A stretch of 64,000 bases of DNA from Jaenimonas drosophilae (GCA_030849065.1 JASAON010001620.1:1-64000); one strand, 5' to 3'. Positions 9,000 to 19,037 are shown, counted from the stretch's first letter. The notes: generated by a model from the sequence alone, not told the origin. A program made the numbers and translations.

Positions 9000-9224
9000 T
9001 TAGTGCTGATGCTGAGGACCGTTCACGGTCATCCACCAGGCGGTCACGCCACCAAGGCAGACGACGAGGAGGACCTTGTCCACGACGGTGTCGCCGGCGG
9101 GGCCTAGCGCTCCCTTCGTGGCGATGGGCTCGTTGGCCTTTGGGGCAGCAGCCTTGGCGGCAGGGGCGGCGGCGCGGAAGACGGGAGTCTTGCGCACAAA
9201 TGACCCAAGGGTACGCTGGAGCAT
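9000..9224 (-). CDS. Small single-pass mitochondrial protein
   Basis: A 74-residue protein. Residues 1-30 (MLQRTLGSFVRKTPVFRAAA) are rich in Arg, Lys, Ala and hydrophobics and lack acidic residues, like a mitochondrial presequence. A single membrane segment follows at about 49-67 (VDKVLLVVCLGGVTAWWMTV), then a short polar tail. This shape fits a small inner-membrane subunit of a respiratory complex or ATP synthase, but I cannot assign which. A pyrimidine-rich tract and TTTTCTAG lie six bases before the ATG, supporting it as a real gene and deciding the frame over an overlapping longer one on the same strand. Confidence 0.7.
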   Translation of the reverse strand: MLQRTLGSFVRKTPVFRAAAPAAKAAAPKANEPIATKGALGPAGDTVVDKVLLVVCLGGVTAWWMTVNGPQHQH

Positions 9225-9230
9225 TATTGG

Positions 9231-9291
9231 CTAGAAAAGATGAATGGTGTTGAGTACAGGAACTCCTCTCCAAGAAAGAAATGTAAGTGTT
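9231..9291 (-). promoter_or_regulatory. Predicted trans-splice acceptor for the small mitochondrial gene
   Basis: The minus strand reads pyrimidine-rich sequence ending in CATCTTTTCTAG, with the AG at 9231-9232, immediately before the ATG at 9222-9224. Confidence 0.7.
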
Positions 9292-9519
9292 ATAAATCAA
9301 AGAGCAAGTAGTGAAGGAGGGGGGAAGGATAACGGGGCGGGGCACACACAGCCTTCACACCCCAGAAGAGCAGCGGGAGGCAGGAGGAGATACACCGTTG
9401 GTCACGAATGACAGATGCTCTAACCAAACCGCAAAAAGAAAAAACAGCACATACAAATACAGGCCATCTAAGCCAGCGTGGTGATGGCCAAGGGATGCGT
9501 CTGTCGTCTCTCACTCTGC

Positions 9520-11988
9520 CTAGGCGATCCCACGGCCGTACACGTCTCCGCACGTCTGAGTCAGGTAGGCAACCATCGTTGTGATGCTAGAGCACATGTT
9601 GGAGCTGAGTGTGCTGGAGCAGGAAACGTAAAACGTCTGCGTAGAATCCTCCAAATTGTCTATAAACGAGGTGATACTTCGTCGCGCAGACACTTGCGTT
9701 CCATTGAGGACGTCGGAAGTCATGTAGCCCACACCAGGAGGATTAAAGACTACGTACTGCACGTCGAAGCTTTGGCTGAGCTTCTTGATGTAACCACCGT
9801 TAAAGCGGTCTCCCACGAGGAGTATCTGTTCCGATGGCACCGACTCGAGCAGCCCACTGAGGTAGGAACTAACCGAATCAAGTGCGGTGGAAGACGGGTA
9901 GGCCTTTTTAACGAAGGCTGACGTACTAATGAAGTTGCGTTTGTATTGCTCTGGCCAAATGCTAATGATTGGGGCAAGCACACCAGCTATTTGGAGCATA
10001 ATCGATTCTCCCCATTCATCTATGTCGCGGAAGAAGGACAGTCCGCGCGTGTTGGCGTTGAGAGTGATGATGTGGTAGTTGGTTGCGGTATCCACGTAGT
10101 GTGAAAACGGTACAGATATCCCGTCTGTGGCCTCATTGTAGGTGTCGGGAAGTTCAATGGGGTACTGGCGAATGAAGGATGGGGCCCAGGAGAACCACGA
10201 TGTGAAGTCCGTGTTGCCATTGCTTCCATATGTATATGAAAGGGTGCTGAGGAGGGCCAAGTCCAGCAGGTGGAAGGGGCCACTGTTGCTGTTTGTGTTG
10301 TAGCTGGGGGTGCAAATCATATTGTTCGAATCCGACCCCACAATAGGTGCACCAGACCTCACCGCGATGGTCGTATCGAAGTGGTAAATGGCGGCGTTCC
10401 CCAATGCCACCACAAAGGCGACGGCAAAGGTTACTCCTACCCACCACAGCAGCAAAACCTTCTGATCGGTACGAAGGGCCATGCGATGCATGGCGTAGTC
10501 GCGCTCATGGCGGCGAATCTTGGGGTGAGTGACCTTGAAGTAGGAGCTCCACTCCCAGCATCGTATCCAGTCGAGCATGGCATTGCGGCAGCAGCAAAAG
10601 TAGGTATCCCACGGCTTGATGGGGTCCACGTCCTCCGTTGTGGGCCGGGTAGGAACCACGGCTTGAGCTTCCTTGGCGGAGAGGCGATGCGCCCGTTTGC
10701 GCGTCACCATGCCATGTGATACAATAAAGGCACCCAAGGTGATGATGATTCCCGCCCCGCCACCCACGGCCGCACCAATAGCCGAGAGAACCACCAAAAG
10801 CACAATGAGGATAGCAGAGAGATAGGTCGCCCACTGGGGGCGTCGGTGCAGCACACTCACCCAGGAGACGGTGTAGATGCTGATGGCGATCAGAGAGGCA
10901 ATCAAGCCCCATACCACGGAGGGATTGCCACTGTAGGTGGCAAGGGTCTGAGCACCGTACAGGGCAAAAATTGGAATGCATCCAACGGTGAAGACGAGTG
11001 AGTTGTAGCGAAGCGTCTTTCCATCGAAGCCAAACTCTTCCAAGATGGTGGAGGCATGATACCAGTGTATTTTGGTGAGATTCTCCGGGTGGTGCTTGTA
11101 CGCCTTCGTCCGCAGGAGGAACTCATCGCGTTCCTTGATCTTCACAATGGCGCTGCGCTTGTACACCAGCGCGCGCCAGTAGGCCCAAATGTAGCAAAAG
11201 CCAACGAGAAAGACGGTGACCAACACCGCAACATTGGAGAAGCGCTGTGCAGCGTAGAGGATCGACTGATTATCCACGGCAGCCTCCACAATACCCCAGA
11301 AGAATGGTAAAAACAACGTGGTGATGATGATGATGCCGTAGATGGGGTACGGGGGAAGTTTTTCAAAGGGTGTGGCAGACCAAAAGCTGATGTCACCGCG
11401 TTCGCCGCACCAGACATTCCGAGTCATATCCATCATGAGGCAAATCGCACTAACGAAGATGAAGCTCAAAAAGAAGAATGTTCCGAGATACCCGAGTCCC
11501 TGAAGGTACGGATCTGCCGATGCCTTTGGAGGGGCGCACAGCCGAAACAGCATCGCAAAGGAGTAGTCTAGGCCAAGACATGCGATGAGGACTGCGGCGC
11601 TGTACAAGAGGAGTGTCAAGTAAACCTTGAAGGCCTTGGAGTAGAAGGTATCTACAATGATATCAATGAAGAAGCCAAAGTGCTTGGGCTTCCAGTCCTC
11701 GTTTTCGTAAGACTCCAGGACAGTTTGTGGGTTAGTGGCACCGTTCAACGCAGCTGTGCCGTCTTCGTTCACATCCTGGTAATAGTAGTAGTTGCCATCC
11801 TCATCTTGGTAGTACATTCCTTGATAGCTGGCAGGATCATAGTCATAGCCCAAATCGAGACCGGTGGTATCATCTACTGCCGCCCCGCCGTCAATCTGTG
11901 GTGCGTCAAGCGGTACATCAATCATTTCTTCGGCAGCTGGTGCCTCCCTTGCGGTAGCGCCGTACACCGGAGAAAATTCGCTATTCAT
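9520..11988 (-). CDS. Multi-pass membrane protein with lipase-like C-terminal domain lacking the catalytic Ser
   Basis: An 822-residue protein. Residues 1-100 are acidic and Tyr-rich (GNYYYYQDVNEDG). About nine membrane segments follow, near 120-140, 167-187, 214-235, 250-272, 328-350, 357-380, 389-408, 409-427 and 511-532. Residues 540-822 form a soluble domain with features of class 3 lipases: an RG-type segment (NANTRGLSFFRDIDEWGES, about 645-662) and a strand-turn at 722-732 reading ILLVGDRFNGG. In active lipases that turn is GHSLGG; here Ser is replaced by Arg, so hydrolysis is unlikely by the standard mechanism. The start at 11986-11988 follows a pyrimidine tract and CTGCTAG; 58 upstream in-frame residues are discarded. 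Function unknown. Confidence 0.75.
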   Translation of the reverse strand: MNSEFSPVYGATAREAPAAEEMIDVPLDAPQIDGGAAVDDTTGLDLGYDYDPASYQGMYYQDEDGNYYYYQDVNEDGTAALNGATNPQTVLESYENEDWKPKHFGFFIDIIVDTFYSKAFKVYLTLLLYSAAVLIACLGLDYSFAMLFRLCAPPKASADPYLQGLGYLGTFFFLSFIFVSAICLMMDMTRNVWCGERGDISFWSATPFEKLPPYPIYGIIIITTLFLPFFWGIVEAAVDNQSILYAAQRFSNVAVLVTVFLVGFCYIWAYWRALVYKRSAIVKIKERDEFLLRTKAYKHHPENLTKIHWYHASTILEEFGFDGKTLRYNSLVFTVGCIPIFALYGAQTLATYSGNPSVVWGLIASLIAISIYTVSWVSVLHRRPQWATYLSAILIVLLVVLSAIGAAVGGGAGIIITLGAFIVSHGMVTRKRAHRLSAKEAQAVVPTRPTTEDVDPIKPWDTYFCCCRNAMLDWIRCWEWSSYFKVTHPKIRRHERDYAMHRMALRTDQKVLLLWWVGVTFAVAFVVALGNAAIYHFDTTIAVRSGAPIVGSDSNNMICTPSYNTNSNSGPFHLLDLALLSTLSYTYGSNGNTDFTSWFSWAPSFIRQYPIELPDTYNEATDGISVPFSHYVDTATNYHIITLNANTRGLSFFRDIDEWGESIMLQIAGVLAPIISIWPEQYKRNFISTSAFVKKAYPSSTALDSVSSYLSGLLESVPSEQILLVGDRFNGGYIKKLSQSFDVQYVVFNPPGVGYMTSDVLNGTQVSARRSITSFIDNLEDSTQTFYVSCSSTLSSNMCSSITTMVAYLTQTCGDVYGRGIA

Positions 11989-12005
11989 CACCCCAGCCGT
12001 GAATT

Positions 12006-12033
12006 CTAGCAGAAAAGGGACTGGGAGGAAAGG
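12006..12033 (-). promoter_or_regulatory. Predicted trans-splice acceptor for the membrane pseudolipase gene
   Basis: A C/T-rich run on the minus strand ends in CCCTTTTCTGCTAG, with the AG at 12006-12007, seventeen bases before the ATG. Confidence 0.75.
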
Positions 12034-12880
12034 CTGTGTAGCAACAACAACATGAGCAGAAACAAGAACGAGAGAATGAAAGAAAAGTGGAGTACATAAC
12101 AACGTAGTACTGGCAAGAACAGTAATATCAGTGGTATGGAAGAAAACATCTCTGTCAAGCATCGTTTCCTTCTTTGTGTTCCGACCATCGCGTGCGCACA
12201 GCAGAAGGTGGCGAAGTCAAAGCAATAACTGACGGCAAAGCTACGTTAAAGAAGAAAACGAACAACATTGCACAAGCGTCCTCACAACGCCAGCATCGGC
12301 ACGAGCCCCGCAACATCTGTGTACTGGCGTCCTGCTTCGCTCAATCATCACAAAAAAACGACCGATAGGCAGCAGCATTGAGTGGCGAGGGGCCACTTTG
12401 TTTTTCCCCGCATCTTACTAACTACAGAGACTCATATGCAATCACGGCCGTGATTGAGATGTGGTGTGTTGCCAGTAGCGTTGTGTGCCGACGTGTATAA
12501 CCGCAGCCTTGAGCTGTGGGGATTACAACGATCTCTCTGTTCTTCAGTGATGCAAAAAAACATCTCGATGGCATGTCTTGAGAGTAGGTACGTCGAGGAT
12601 GATGAGTGAAAAATAGTGGCGAGTGCATCGCCAAATAAAAATGGGTCTGTTTTTTTTTCATGTATTGCTGCTCGGCTCATAAAGCTGTTTCTGTCTTCTG
12701 TGATGGGCACCACTGATTGAAGAAACCGATAGCATCACCGTGGAGGGAAAGATAGCTAGAACGGTATGGGTTTCTGGTTTTTTTTAGTCTTTCTCTCTGC
12801 GCGGTATTGTGAGTTACGCCCACAATGCCTTTTTGTACCTCCATATCCTCCCCCTACTAAAAATGAACCAGTCATTCTGA
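12034..12880. other. Long intergenic / 3' UTR region, no supported gene
   Basis: About 850 bases between the TTC39-like gene and the acceptor of the membrane protein gene. Short frames on both strands exist, for instance at 12432-12713 on the minus strand, but that one begins at GTG and resembles nothing known. It is probably the 3' UTR of the TTC39-like mRNA. Confidence 0.5.
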
Positions 12881-14557
12881 CTACTGCATCTCCTTCTTCA
12901 GCTGCTTCATGGCGATGTGGTATCGGTTCGCCAGCGTTTCGTTACCGTCGCCCTTGATCTTGGAGCCCTTCTGGAAGAGTTCGTTCGCCTTGGTCAAGTT
13001 GCCACGGCGGTACTCCATCTCAGCGGCTTCGTAGTACGCAAATGGAAGAATCATGGACTCCTGAGGAACCTTCTTTTCATTGTCGAAGATCTTCTGCAGG
13101 TACTCGAATGCCTCAGAGATGTTTTCACAACCCTTCTGAATGACACCAGCAAAGAGGTTATACATGTGCTCCGCCTCTGGGCCGGAAAGATCGCGGTCCA
13201 GCGTCACGCGCTTGAGCTCAGCAAAGACGCGGGAGCCCTGCTCCGCGTTCATGTGTGCAAGATCGCGATTGATATAGAGCATGTACACACCAGCGAGGGG
13301 GAGAAGACGCGGGTTGGCGATCACACGGGCGGCGAACTTGGGGGAGTTGGAGTCGTTCTTGGACTTGGGGTTGTACATGGATCCTACCTTCTTCATCCAC
13401 ACCATACCTTCTGCGGTGTTGTTGAGCATGACATTACAAGCAGCAACCGAAAGCACAACCTGGCCAGTGTATGCGAACTTCTCCTTGGTCTTCTCCAAGT
13501 GGTCAAGAAGCTTCTTGTACTGCTCCAATGCCTTGCCCCACTGCTGGTCCATAAAGAGTGTATCGGCGTATAAGTACTTGATGAGAAGAGGAACGAGGCC
13601 AGCACGCTCAGCATTTTCTGCAGCCAGCGTGATGGCCACCACAGCCTCCTGTGTTTCACCCTTCTTGCGGTGGTAAAAGTTGGAGTAGCCGTGGAAATAG
13701 GTGTTTTCGGGGTAGCGATCATTCATGGTGTCCAGGATGCGCTTGGCCTTCCCCAGGGTCACGGACACATTGCCCAGACCGGTAGGAAGGAAGAGGTACA
13801 GCGTGCAGAGCACCAAGGCAGCAAACGGAGAGCGAATGGTGTTGCTATCGAACACCTCCGTCAGGTACTGCTCTCCCAGATCCTTGTCAGAGACGAAGCC
13901 AATGATACTGAGAAGAGACATCAAATTGGCAGGCACCAACGCGAGGAAGGCGTAGAAGGTACCTGTGCCAAATTTGATGCACATCTTGAGCTCATAGGGG
14001 ATGCTGTTGTTCTCGTCCTTCTCAAGCTTATCCATCAAGGCTTTGTAGCAGCCCCAGGCCTTGCGTAGGTTGATGGCTCCCTTTAGGAAGGAGTTCATCA
14101 TGAGCTGCCCAATGGAGCGGATGAGCAGGGCATCGGCGTAGATGATGTCGCACTCCAGCTTCCACGATTGATCAAAGAAGTCTCCAGACTTCTTCGCCTC
14201 CTTCATGGCAGCCTTGAAGGCCTTCTTCTTTGCGCTGCGGGAATCATCCTTGGAGGTGGGGGAGCCAGATGCCTGGGAGGCCTCATCATCTCCAGAGAAC
14301 ATGGGTTCGTTGTACTTGGCCGACGAGGAAAGCTTATCAGCGGCCTGAAACAGCACTAGCAGTGATTCACGGTCTTCATTGGTAGATGACATGAGAGTGC
14401 GTACGAGCGTGATGTTGGCCCACTCCAACGCATAGCGAGGGTGTTCTCCCTTCTTCTCACTGAGGGTATCCTGCGCCTCCACGTACTGATTGTTCCACAT
14501 GAAGGCCACTGCCTTCTCCGCGGTGGAGTGAATCCCAGTTGCCTCGCTGTTGCTCAT
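12881..14557 (-). CDS. TTC39 / IML2 family TPR protein
   Basis: A 558-residue helical protein resembling the TTC39/IML2 (DUF3808) family. Landmarks are the N-terminal TPR-like region with FMWNNQYVEAQDTLSEKK, a charged Ser/Lys insertion near 100-130, then DIIYADALLIRSIGQLM, a hydrophobic helix pair near 245-275 (GTGFYAFLALVPANLMSLLS-like), and C-terminal TPRs including YYEAAEMEYRRGNLTKANELF. Yeast IML2 is linked to lipid droplet and inclusion clearance, and mammalian TTC39 proteins to lipid metabolism; the role in kinetoplastids is not known. The start at 14555-14557 follows a T-run and GTGCAG acceptor. An apparent 29-residue Phe-rich extension is the pyrimidine tract. Confidence 0.8.
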   Translation of the reverse strand: MSNSEATGIHSTAEKAVAFMWNNQYVEAQDTLSEKKGEHPRYALEWANITLVRTLMSSTNEDRESLLVLFQAADKLSSSAKYNEPMFSGDDEASQASGSPTSKDDSRSAKKKAFKAAMKEAKKSGDFFDQSWKLECDIIYADALLIRSIGQLMMNSFLKGAINLRKAWGCYKALMDKLEKDENNSIPYELKMCIKFGTGTFYAFLALVPANLMSLLSIIGFVSDKDLGEQYLTEVFDSNTIRSPFAALVLCTLYLFLPTGLGNVSVTLGKAKRILDTMNDRYPENTYFHGYSNFYHRKKGETQEAVVAITLAAENAERAGLVPLLIKYLYADTLFMDQQWGKALEQYKKLLDHLEKTKEKFAYTGQVVLSVAACNVMLNNTAEGMVWMKKVGSMYNPKSKNDSNSPKFAARVIANPRLLPLAGVYMLYINRDLAHMNAEQGSRVFAELKRVTLDRDLSGPEAEHMYNLFAGVIQKGCENISEAFEYLQKIFDNEKKVPQESMILPFAYYEAAEMEYRRGNLTKANELFQKGSKIKGDGNETLANRYHIAMKQLKKEMQ

Positions 14558-14925
14558 TATGAATATCAAAGAGAAGATGAAATGGGTGCTGCACAAAAAA
14601 AAACTATCGAAAAATTGGAAACAACAAAGATGGTTTTGCTTCAATCAGTGCAAGGTGATGTCATGGAGAGGGCTGATGAGGAGGTAAGCTACGTTCTCAT
14701 CCACCCTCATGTTCCCCTCCCCCGCAGCATGTGGAAGATGTCCTTGAAGATACAGCCGTACAGCAAGCTCGCACGCAGAACAACTTATGTCGAGCGCATA
14801 AAGATGAGGGTATATGACCAACGTGTGGCGGTGCGCACGCTCTCTCGAGCTCGAAAAGTGTCTCGCGAAACGAGGGCAAGAGATGAATGAAATGGCTCTT
14901 CTTCTCTCACGACGATCTATTCCTA
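14558..14925. other. Intergenic region, no gene seen
   Basis: Contains the T-run and AG acceptor for the TTC39-like gene close to 14590 and presumably the 3' UTR of the upstream coiled-coil gene. A plus-strand stretch at 14684-14727 resembles an intron (GTAAGC to CCCCCGCAG) but is not embedded in a plausible gene. Confidence 0.5.
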
Positions 14926-16218
14926 CTAGGCTAGCGAGCGTAGGCGCTGCCGCTCCAGTAGCAAAATGTTATAACGTTCGCGCTGGTCATGGACCCACTG
15001 GAGGGCCTCCTTGCGTTGCTCCTCCTCGGCGAAGGCGGCGGTAGAGGCGAGGTCATCCAGCTCCTGAATCGCGATGCTGCACTCCTCACAGAGCGCATCG
15101 AGCTTGCAGGACATGGACGTCACTACCTCCTCCTTCTCCTTCGTTCCAATGTTCAAGATGCTGATGGTGCGCGCTACCTTCTCCTTCTCCGTGAGCAGCA
15201 GATTGTAGAGGCCGGGGTGAATCTTTTCCTGTGCGGGGAGGATGCTCTCAATGTCGTACATCTCCTCCTTGGAGTCCGGCACCTCAATCGCACAGCCCGA
15301 CCAGTTGCTCGCCACAATCTTGTCCACGTCGCGGGAGAGGTGGTTGTTGCGAAGAGCTCGGTCAACTGCCTTCAGTCTCTTCTCCAACTGTCCAAGACGG
15401 TAGTCCTGCGCCTTCATCACACGATCCTGTGGTGTACGCTGGTCATTGATCAAGTCCGCCTTCTCCACACGCAAATCCGCAATATCCTGTTCAATGATGG
15501 CACGTGAGATGGACTCCTTCTGGAGATCCTTCTCCACGAGTAGCTCAGCCACCTCCTTGAGTTCTAGCTCAAGCTCATCGATGCGCTGGTTCTCCAACCG
15601 TGAATCACGATCAGCAACGCGAATTTTGTTGTATAGTTCATCAATGTAGTCAATGTCATTGCGGCGGGCCGTGAGGAGGTCATTGAGCTGCACAATCGTC
15701 TTCCCCTTCTTGGCGCGAACCACGGCCCCTGCCTTCAGCTCAAGGGATACCATCTTCTTTCGCGACTCCAACTCCTCAATCGGCACCGTCGTGTCGGGGA
15801 CGATGGCCGTGGATGGGTACTTGGGGTTAACCCCCGTGTCAGAAATGAGCTGGTCCTTCCGCTTGGACCACTCGCGTGCCTTCATTTCATGATTGCGAAT
15901 GTGGCGGCGGAGCTCCGCAATATCCACCTTGTCCTGACGGTTTTGCTCCGCAATAGCCCGCTCGGCAATGCTCAGCTGTCCAATAACGTTGCCAACCTGC
16001 TCAATAGGAATCGTCTTGATGGCCTTCTGCGGCTTGCGACCGCAGTAGTCCAGCACAGGAAAGGAGGCAAGGAAGGGGTCTTGACGAGGCTGGGAACTGA
16101 CAACGGCGAGTTGGCCCTGGAGCTCCGAGCGCTGGCCCTCAAGCTCCTGCAGCTCCTTCTCACGAAGAGCGATGGCCGTTTCCAGCTCGCGAATGTGCTC
16201 CTCCTCTGTGGCGCGCAT
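14926..16218 (-). CDS. Coiled-coil protein, possibly cytoskeletal
   Basis: A 430-residue protein that is almost entirely charged helix with heptad patterning, for example EEEHIRELETAIALREKELQ at the start, DSRLENQRIDELELELKEVA in the middle and QLEKRLKAVDRALRNN later. Between coils lies a less helical segment with DYCGRKPQKAIKTIPIEQVG (about 57-76), which may be a conserved signature. No membrane segment, signal peptide or catalytic motif is seen. Length and composition fit a flagellar or basal body coiled-coil protein; that is an inference. The ATG at 16216-16218 is the first after a long C/T tract (complement of about 16276-16300) and nearby AG sites, so the 36 upstream in-frame residues are dropped. 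Confidence 0.7.
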   Translation of the reverse strand: MRATEEEHIRELETAIALREKELQELEGQRSELQGQLAVVSSQPRQDPFLASFPVLDYCGRKPQKAIKTIPIEQVGNVIGQLSIAERAIAEQNRQDKVDIAELRRHIRNHEMKAREWSKRKDQLISDTGVNPKYPSTAIVPDTTVPIEELESRKKMVSLELKAGAVVRAKKGKTIVQLNDLLTARRNDIDYIDELYNKIRVADRDSRLENQRIDELELELKEVAELLVEKDLQKESISRAIIEQDIADLRVEKADLINDQRTPQDRVMKAQDYRLGQLEKRLKAVDRALRNNHLSRDVDKIVASNWSGCAIEVPDSKEEMYDIESILPAQEKIHPGLYNLLLTEKEKVARTISILNIGTKEKEEVVTSMSCKLDALCEECSIAIQELDDLASTAAFAEEEQRKEALQWVHDQRERYNILLLERQRLRSLA

Positions 16219-16487
16219 GTTCGGATAATGGCACACAAATGAGCAGCGAGGGACACGTACTATGCTGATGCTATCCGTGAGAAGAAAAAAAAAGAAACAA
16301 AGAGTGCAATTCATTGATTCGTCCAAGAACAGAATCCGAAGTACGAATCAAAAGCAAGCAGTAAAGAAACATACTTCACGGACTGATGTGAATGCTGTAA
16401 GATGGACTACTGGAGCACGCCCGGGATGTTGTTTTGTTGTTTGTGTGACACAAGTAGGCATAGCGTAGAGAGGCATTCACAGCCCGT

Positions 16488-16886
16488 TTAGAGCTTCTTG
16501 GAGATGCTCACCAAACAAATCAAGCCGTTGCGAACAACGAGCGTCTCCTTGACGTGTTCGCTCCAGTACGAGAATTTGGCGCGGGTGGAGATCTTCCCAT
16601 CGCGCTCAAACGTGGCGTATCCCACCGAATCATAGCCGTCACTGGTGGATGAGGGCGGGCTCGCATCGAGTGTGTGTTGAACCTGCTTCCAGCGATTGTA
16701 ACTGTAGTTGTGGTGAAGAAAACGAATGTTGTCACGAAGAAAGTTCACAACATTAGCCTTTCCCTCCGCCACACCCATCCACGTGTTGTAGATGACCTGA
16801 TCATCCAAGTAGCCCACAGCGGCGTCAATGTCACCCGCCGCGACTAACTCCGAGTAGCGCAGCGCAATGAGTTGAGGTGTGGTCAT
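16488..16886 (-). CDS. SnoaL / NTF2-like domain protein
   Basis: A 132-residue protein matching the NTF2-like fold: an N-terminal helix (LIALRYSELVAAGDIDAAVG), the loop and strand DDQVIYNTW, a second helix with GKANVVNFLRDNI, and a C-terminal sheet with YATFERDGKISTRAKFSYW and ETLVVRNGLICLVSISK. Such small alpha-beta barrels can be enzymes (isomerases, cyclases) or binding modules; nothing in the sequence decides which. No targeting signal is obvious. Upstream a strong C/T tract ends in CATGTAG, consistent with a trans-splice site about 70 bases before the ATG. Confidence 0.75.
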   Translation of the reverse strand: MTTPQLIALRYSELVAAGDIDAAVGYLDDQVIYNTWMGVAEGKANVVNFLRDNIRFLHHNYSYNRWKQVQHTLDASPPSSTSDGYDSVGYATFERDGKISTRAKFSYWSEHVKETLVVRNGLICLVSISKKL

Positions 16887-17269
16887 TCGCGCGTGAATGT
16901 GAAGAACGTGGATAGAAAGAAGATTGGCTGCCTAACGCAATCACCATCCGCCTACATGAAGGAAGACAACGTAGGAGGGGAGAGAGAGAGGGGGGGAGAA
17001 AAAACATTTGGTAGTCGTTGATGCGTACCACTAAAATCACGATTGGTTGTGTAGACAGGGTCGCACAGTGTGCGTTCAGTGTAGTGCATTGCATCCTAAT
17101 GCCGCGCGCTTGTTCCATCTTCTACGAGTTGCCGACAAAGGGCTACCAGGTCAGAGGATGCTTTCCTCTCTCTCTTTCTCTCCCTTCATGATCCACTCAA
17201 GAAGCACGGGAAAAAAACACGAACGGTGTGTATGTTTAGAGCACGATAATGAGGCAGGGACCTTGGTCC
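16887..17269. other. Intergenic region with pyrimidine tract, no gene seen
   Basis: Holds the C/T-rich tract (complement of about 16970-17010) and acceptor for the NTF2-like gene plus the presumed 3' UTR of the V-ATPase gene. A second purine/pyrimidine-rich stretch lies near 17160-17190. Confidence 0.5.
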
Positions 17270-17944
17270 TTACGTCATGGTGACCTTCTGAGCCATCAGA
17301 ATTCCGGTGATGACGGCAAAGATGCCCAGCGCAGAGGCAAAAATCTCAATCACGAGAACCTTCACGAAGAGTCCGCTGCTGTGTGCATCGGCAATCGCGC
17401 AGCTGCTTCCCACAATGCCTACCGCAATACCACATGCCATGTTTCCAACACCTACGGCTATACCAGCAGCAAAGAGAGTATACCCACCCGCCAGCGTGCT
17501 ATAGGAGTATTTGCCTGCCTCGTCAACGCTCGCCCCGCTGGCAACCACCTTGCCCATCATGATAATAGCCAAAATGACGCCGTAAATGGCCACGGCCTCG
17601 CAAAAGATGATGGAGATGAGGTTCTTGCTGCGAATTTCCGGTGCTCGAATGGCCGCTCCGCTGATGGAGGCCCCACTGGTCAAAATTCCCCACGCTGCTC
17701 CAATGATGGAGAGGGAAATGGCTATGGCAATACCCAGCGCGGCCCAGGCAAAGGGTGAGATGCCAGCAAGAACGGTCCACAGGGCTGAAAAAGGTGGGTA
17801 AACCGTACCACACAGTGCAGGGATCACACCGAAGATGATCACCACGAACAGCAGGACTACGCCAACAACCTTTGAGACTACGCCGAGAGCATCATCAGGC
17901 GGGAGCCGAACGGGAGTAGGTAGTACTTCTGCTTCTACCGGCAT
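17270..17944 (-). CDS. VMA16: V-type H+-ATPase proteolipid subunit c''
   Basis: A 224-residue, very hydrophobic protein with five predicted membrane helices. It is the c'' (VMA16/ATP6V0B) type rather than c: it has an extra N-terminal helix (about 22-44) and the near-invariant segment RSKNLISIIFCEAVAIYG, whose glutamate (Glu116) is the proton-carrying residue. A second acidic residue, Glu200 in VIEIFASALG, lies in the last helix. The protein forms part of the rotor ring of V0, which acidifies acidocalcisomes, endosomes and lysosomes. A C/T tract with nearby AG precedes the ATG. The family is highly conserved, so the call is secure. Confidence 0.95.
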   Translation of the reverse strand: MPVEAEVLPTPVRLPPDDALGVVSKVVGVVLLFVVIIFGVIPALCGTVYPPFSALWTVLAGISPFAWAALGIAIAISLSIIGAAWGILTSGASISGAAIRAPEIRSKNLISIIFCEAVAIYGVILAIIMMGKVVASGASVDEAGKYSYSTLAGGYTLFAAGIAVGVGNMACGIAVGIVGSSCAIADAHSSGLFVKVLVIEIFASALGIFAVITGILMAQKVTMT

Positions 17945-18168
17945 TGCTTGCCGTAATAAGAGGGATGCTGAAGTTATTGATAGGCTGCTTCACCACCAAG
18001 GAACAGAAGAAACGAGAGGGAAGTACAGTGAAAACACAGGCAGTACTAATTCACAGCATCGTATTAGCGCATGAGGGTACCACATCTATCCCCATGGGAG
18101 ATGATGAAGGAGATAATTTGGATTAGATAATCAGAAAAATGAAGAATGACGTAACGTAGCCAACCAGA

Positions 18169-18783
18169 TTAACGCTTGCGGAGGAAGACCATGCGGTTGT
18201 TGCGGCGCCAGGCAGCACGGTAGGACGGGCGAAGCTTGGAGGCCTTGTGGCCCTTGTGGCGGAGGCCACGGTGCTTGCGGCCGGCGGAGGTGAGGCCGCG
18301 CTGCTCGCGGTGCTTGTGGACGGAGTTGACGATCCAGTTGATGCGGGGGTCGCGGCGGACAGTCTTGCACATGGGGTCCACGGCGATGACCTCGTACCAC
18401 TTGAAGGTGGAGTCCATGTTCACCCAGTAGGAGTTCAGCACGCGAAGGTTACCGAAGCGCTTGCCCAGACGCTGCTCAGCAATGGCGCGGTTGTTCTTGT
18501 TGAGCTTCATGCCGAGGACGCCGCTGGTCTTGGGCTTGCCGTAGGTGATACCCTTGTGCACGGGGCGCTTGCGGCCACCACGGCGGACACGCACGCGGAA
18601 GACGCAGAAGCCCTGCTTGGTCTTGTAACCGAGCATGCGCGCCTTCTCGGGACGAGTGGGGCGGCGCAGACGCACAACAGTGTGCTGGTGGCGGAACTCC
18701 CACGAGCGAATACGCTGGATGAAGCGCATCACATCGGAAGACTTCTTCTTCCACAGCTCATTCAGGTACATAAAAGACCCCAT
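18169..18783 (-). CDS. RPL15: 60S ribosomal protein L15 (eL15)
   Basis: A 204-residue protein of the length expected for eL15. It begins [21 protein letters not shown], has the conserved [14 protein letters not shown] and [15 protein letters not shown], the basic loop [19 protein letters not shown], and the C-terminal [17 protein letters not shown]. It is a core large-subunit protein. The start is the ATG at 18781-18783, which gives the universal N-terminus and follows a tract of C/T ending TTTTCACAAG. An in-frame upstream extension of about 60 residues runs through that tract and is not real. Confidence 0.97.
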   Translation of the reverse strand: MGSFMYLNELWKKKSSDVMRFIQRIRSWEFRHQHTVVRLRRPTRPEKARMLGYKTKQGFCVFRVRVRRGGRKRPVHKGITYGKPKTSGVLGMKLNKNNRAIAEQRLGKRFGNLRVLNSYWVNMDSTFKWYEVIAVDPMCKTVRRDPRINWIVNSVHKHREQRGLTSAGRKHRGLRHKGHKASKLRPSYRAAWRRNNRMVFLRKR

Positions 18784-19037
18784 GGTGTCGGCACGTCTTG
18801 TGAAAAGAAAGAAGAATATAGAGTAGAAAGGGAGGAACCACATGATCAAGCAAACAAAGTGAAACAAGGGTGATTTAATTGCACGTACAGCACCACTTGA
18901 GTGGTAAACATTGAAACAAACTCGTACGGTTGCCATGTGATTGATGACGAGGTGGAACCTCATCACCATGGCATTTGATGTACATCATGATTGAAGCACT
19001 GGTGTGGCATCTCATCCAACTCAGCTACGGAGCAGCT

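Noticed and set aside
8971..9345. 124-codon minus frame overlapping the small mitochondrial gene
   Set aside because: It crosses the acceptor at 9231 and lacks any domain, while the 74-codon frame has a presequence, a membrane helix and a correctly placed acceptor.
14684..14727. Plus-strand GTAAGC to CCCCCGCAG stretch resembling a short intron
   Set aside because: It lies in an intergenic spacer of minus-strand genes and the flanking plus-strand frames have no coding character.
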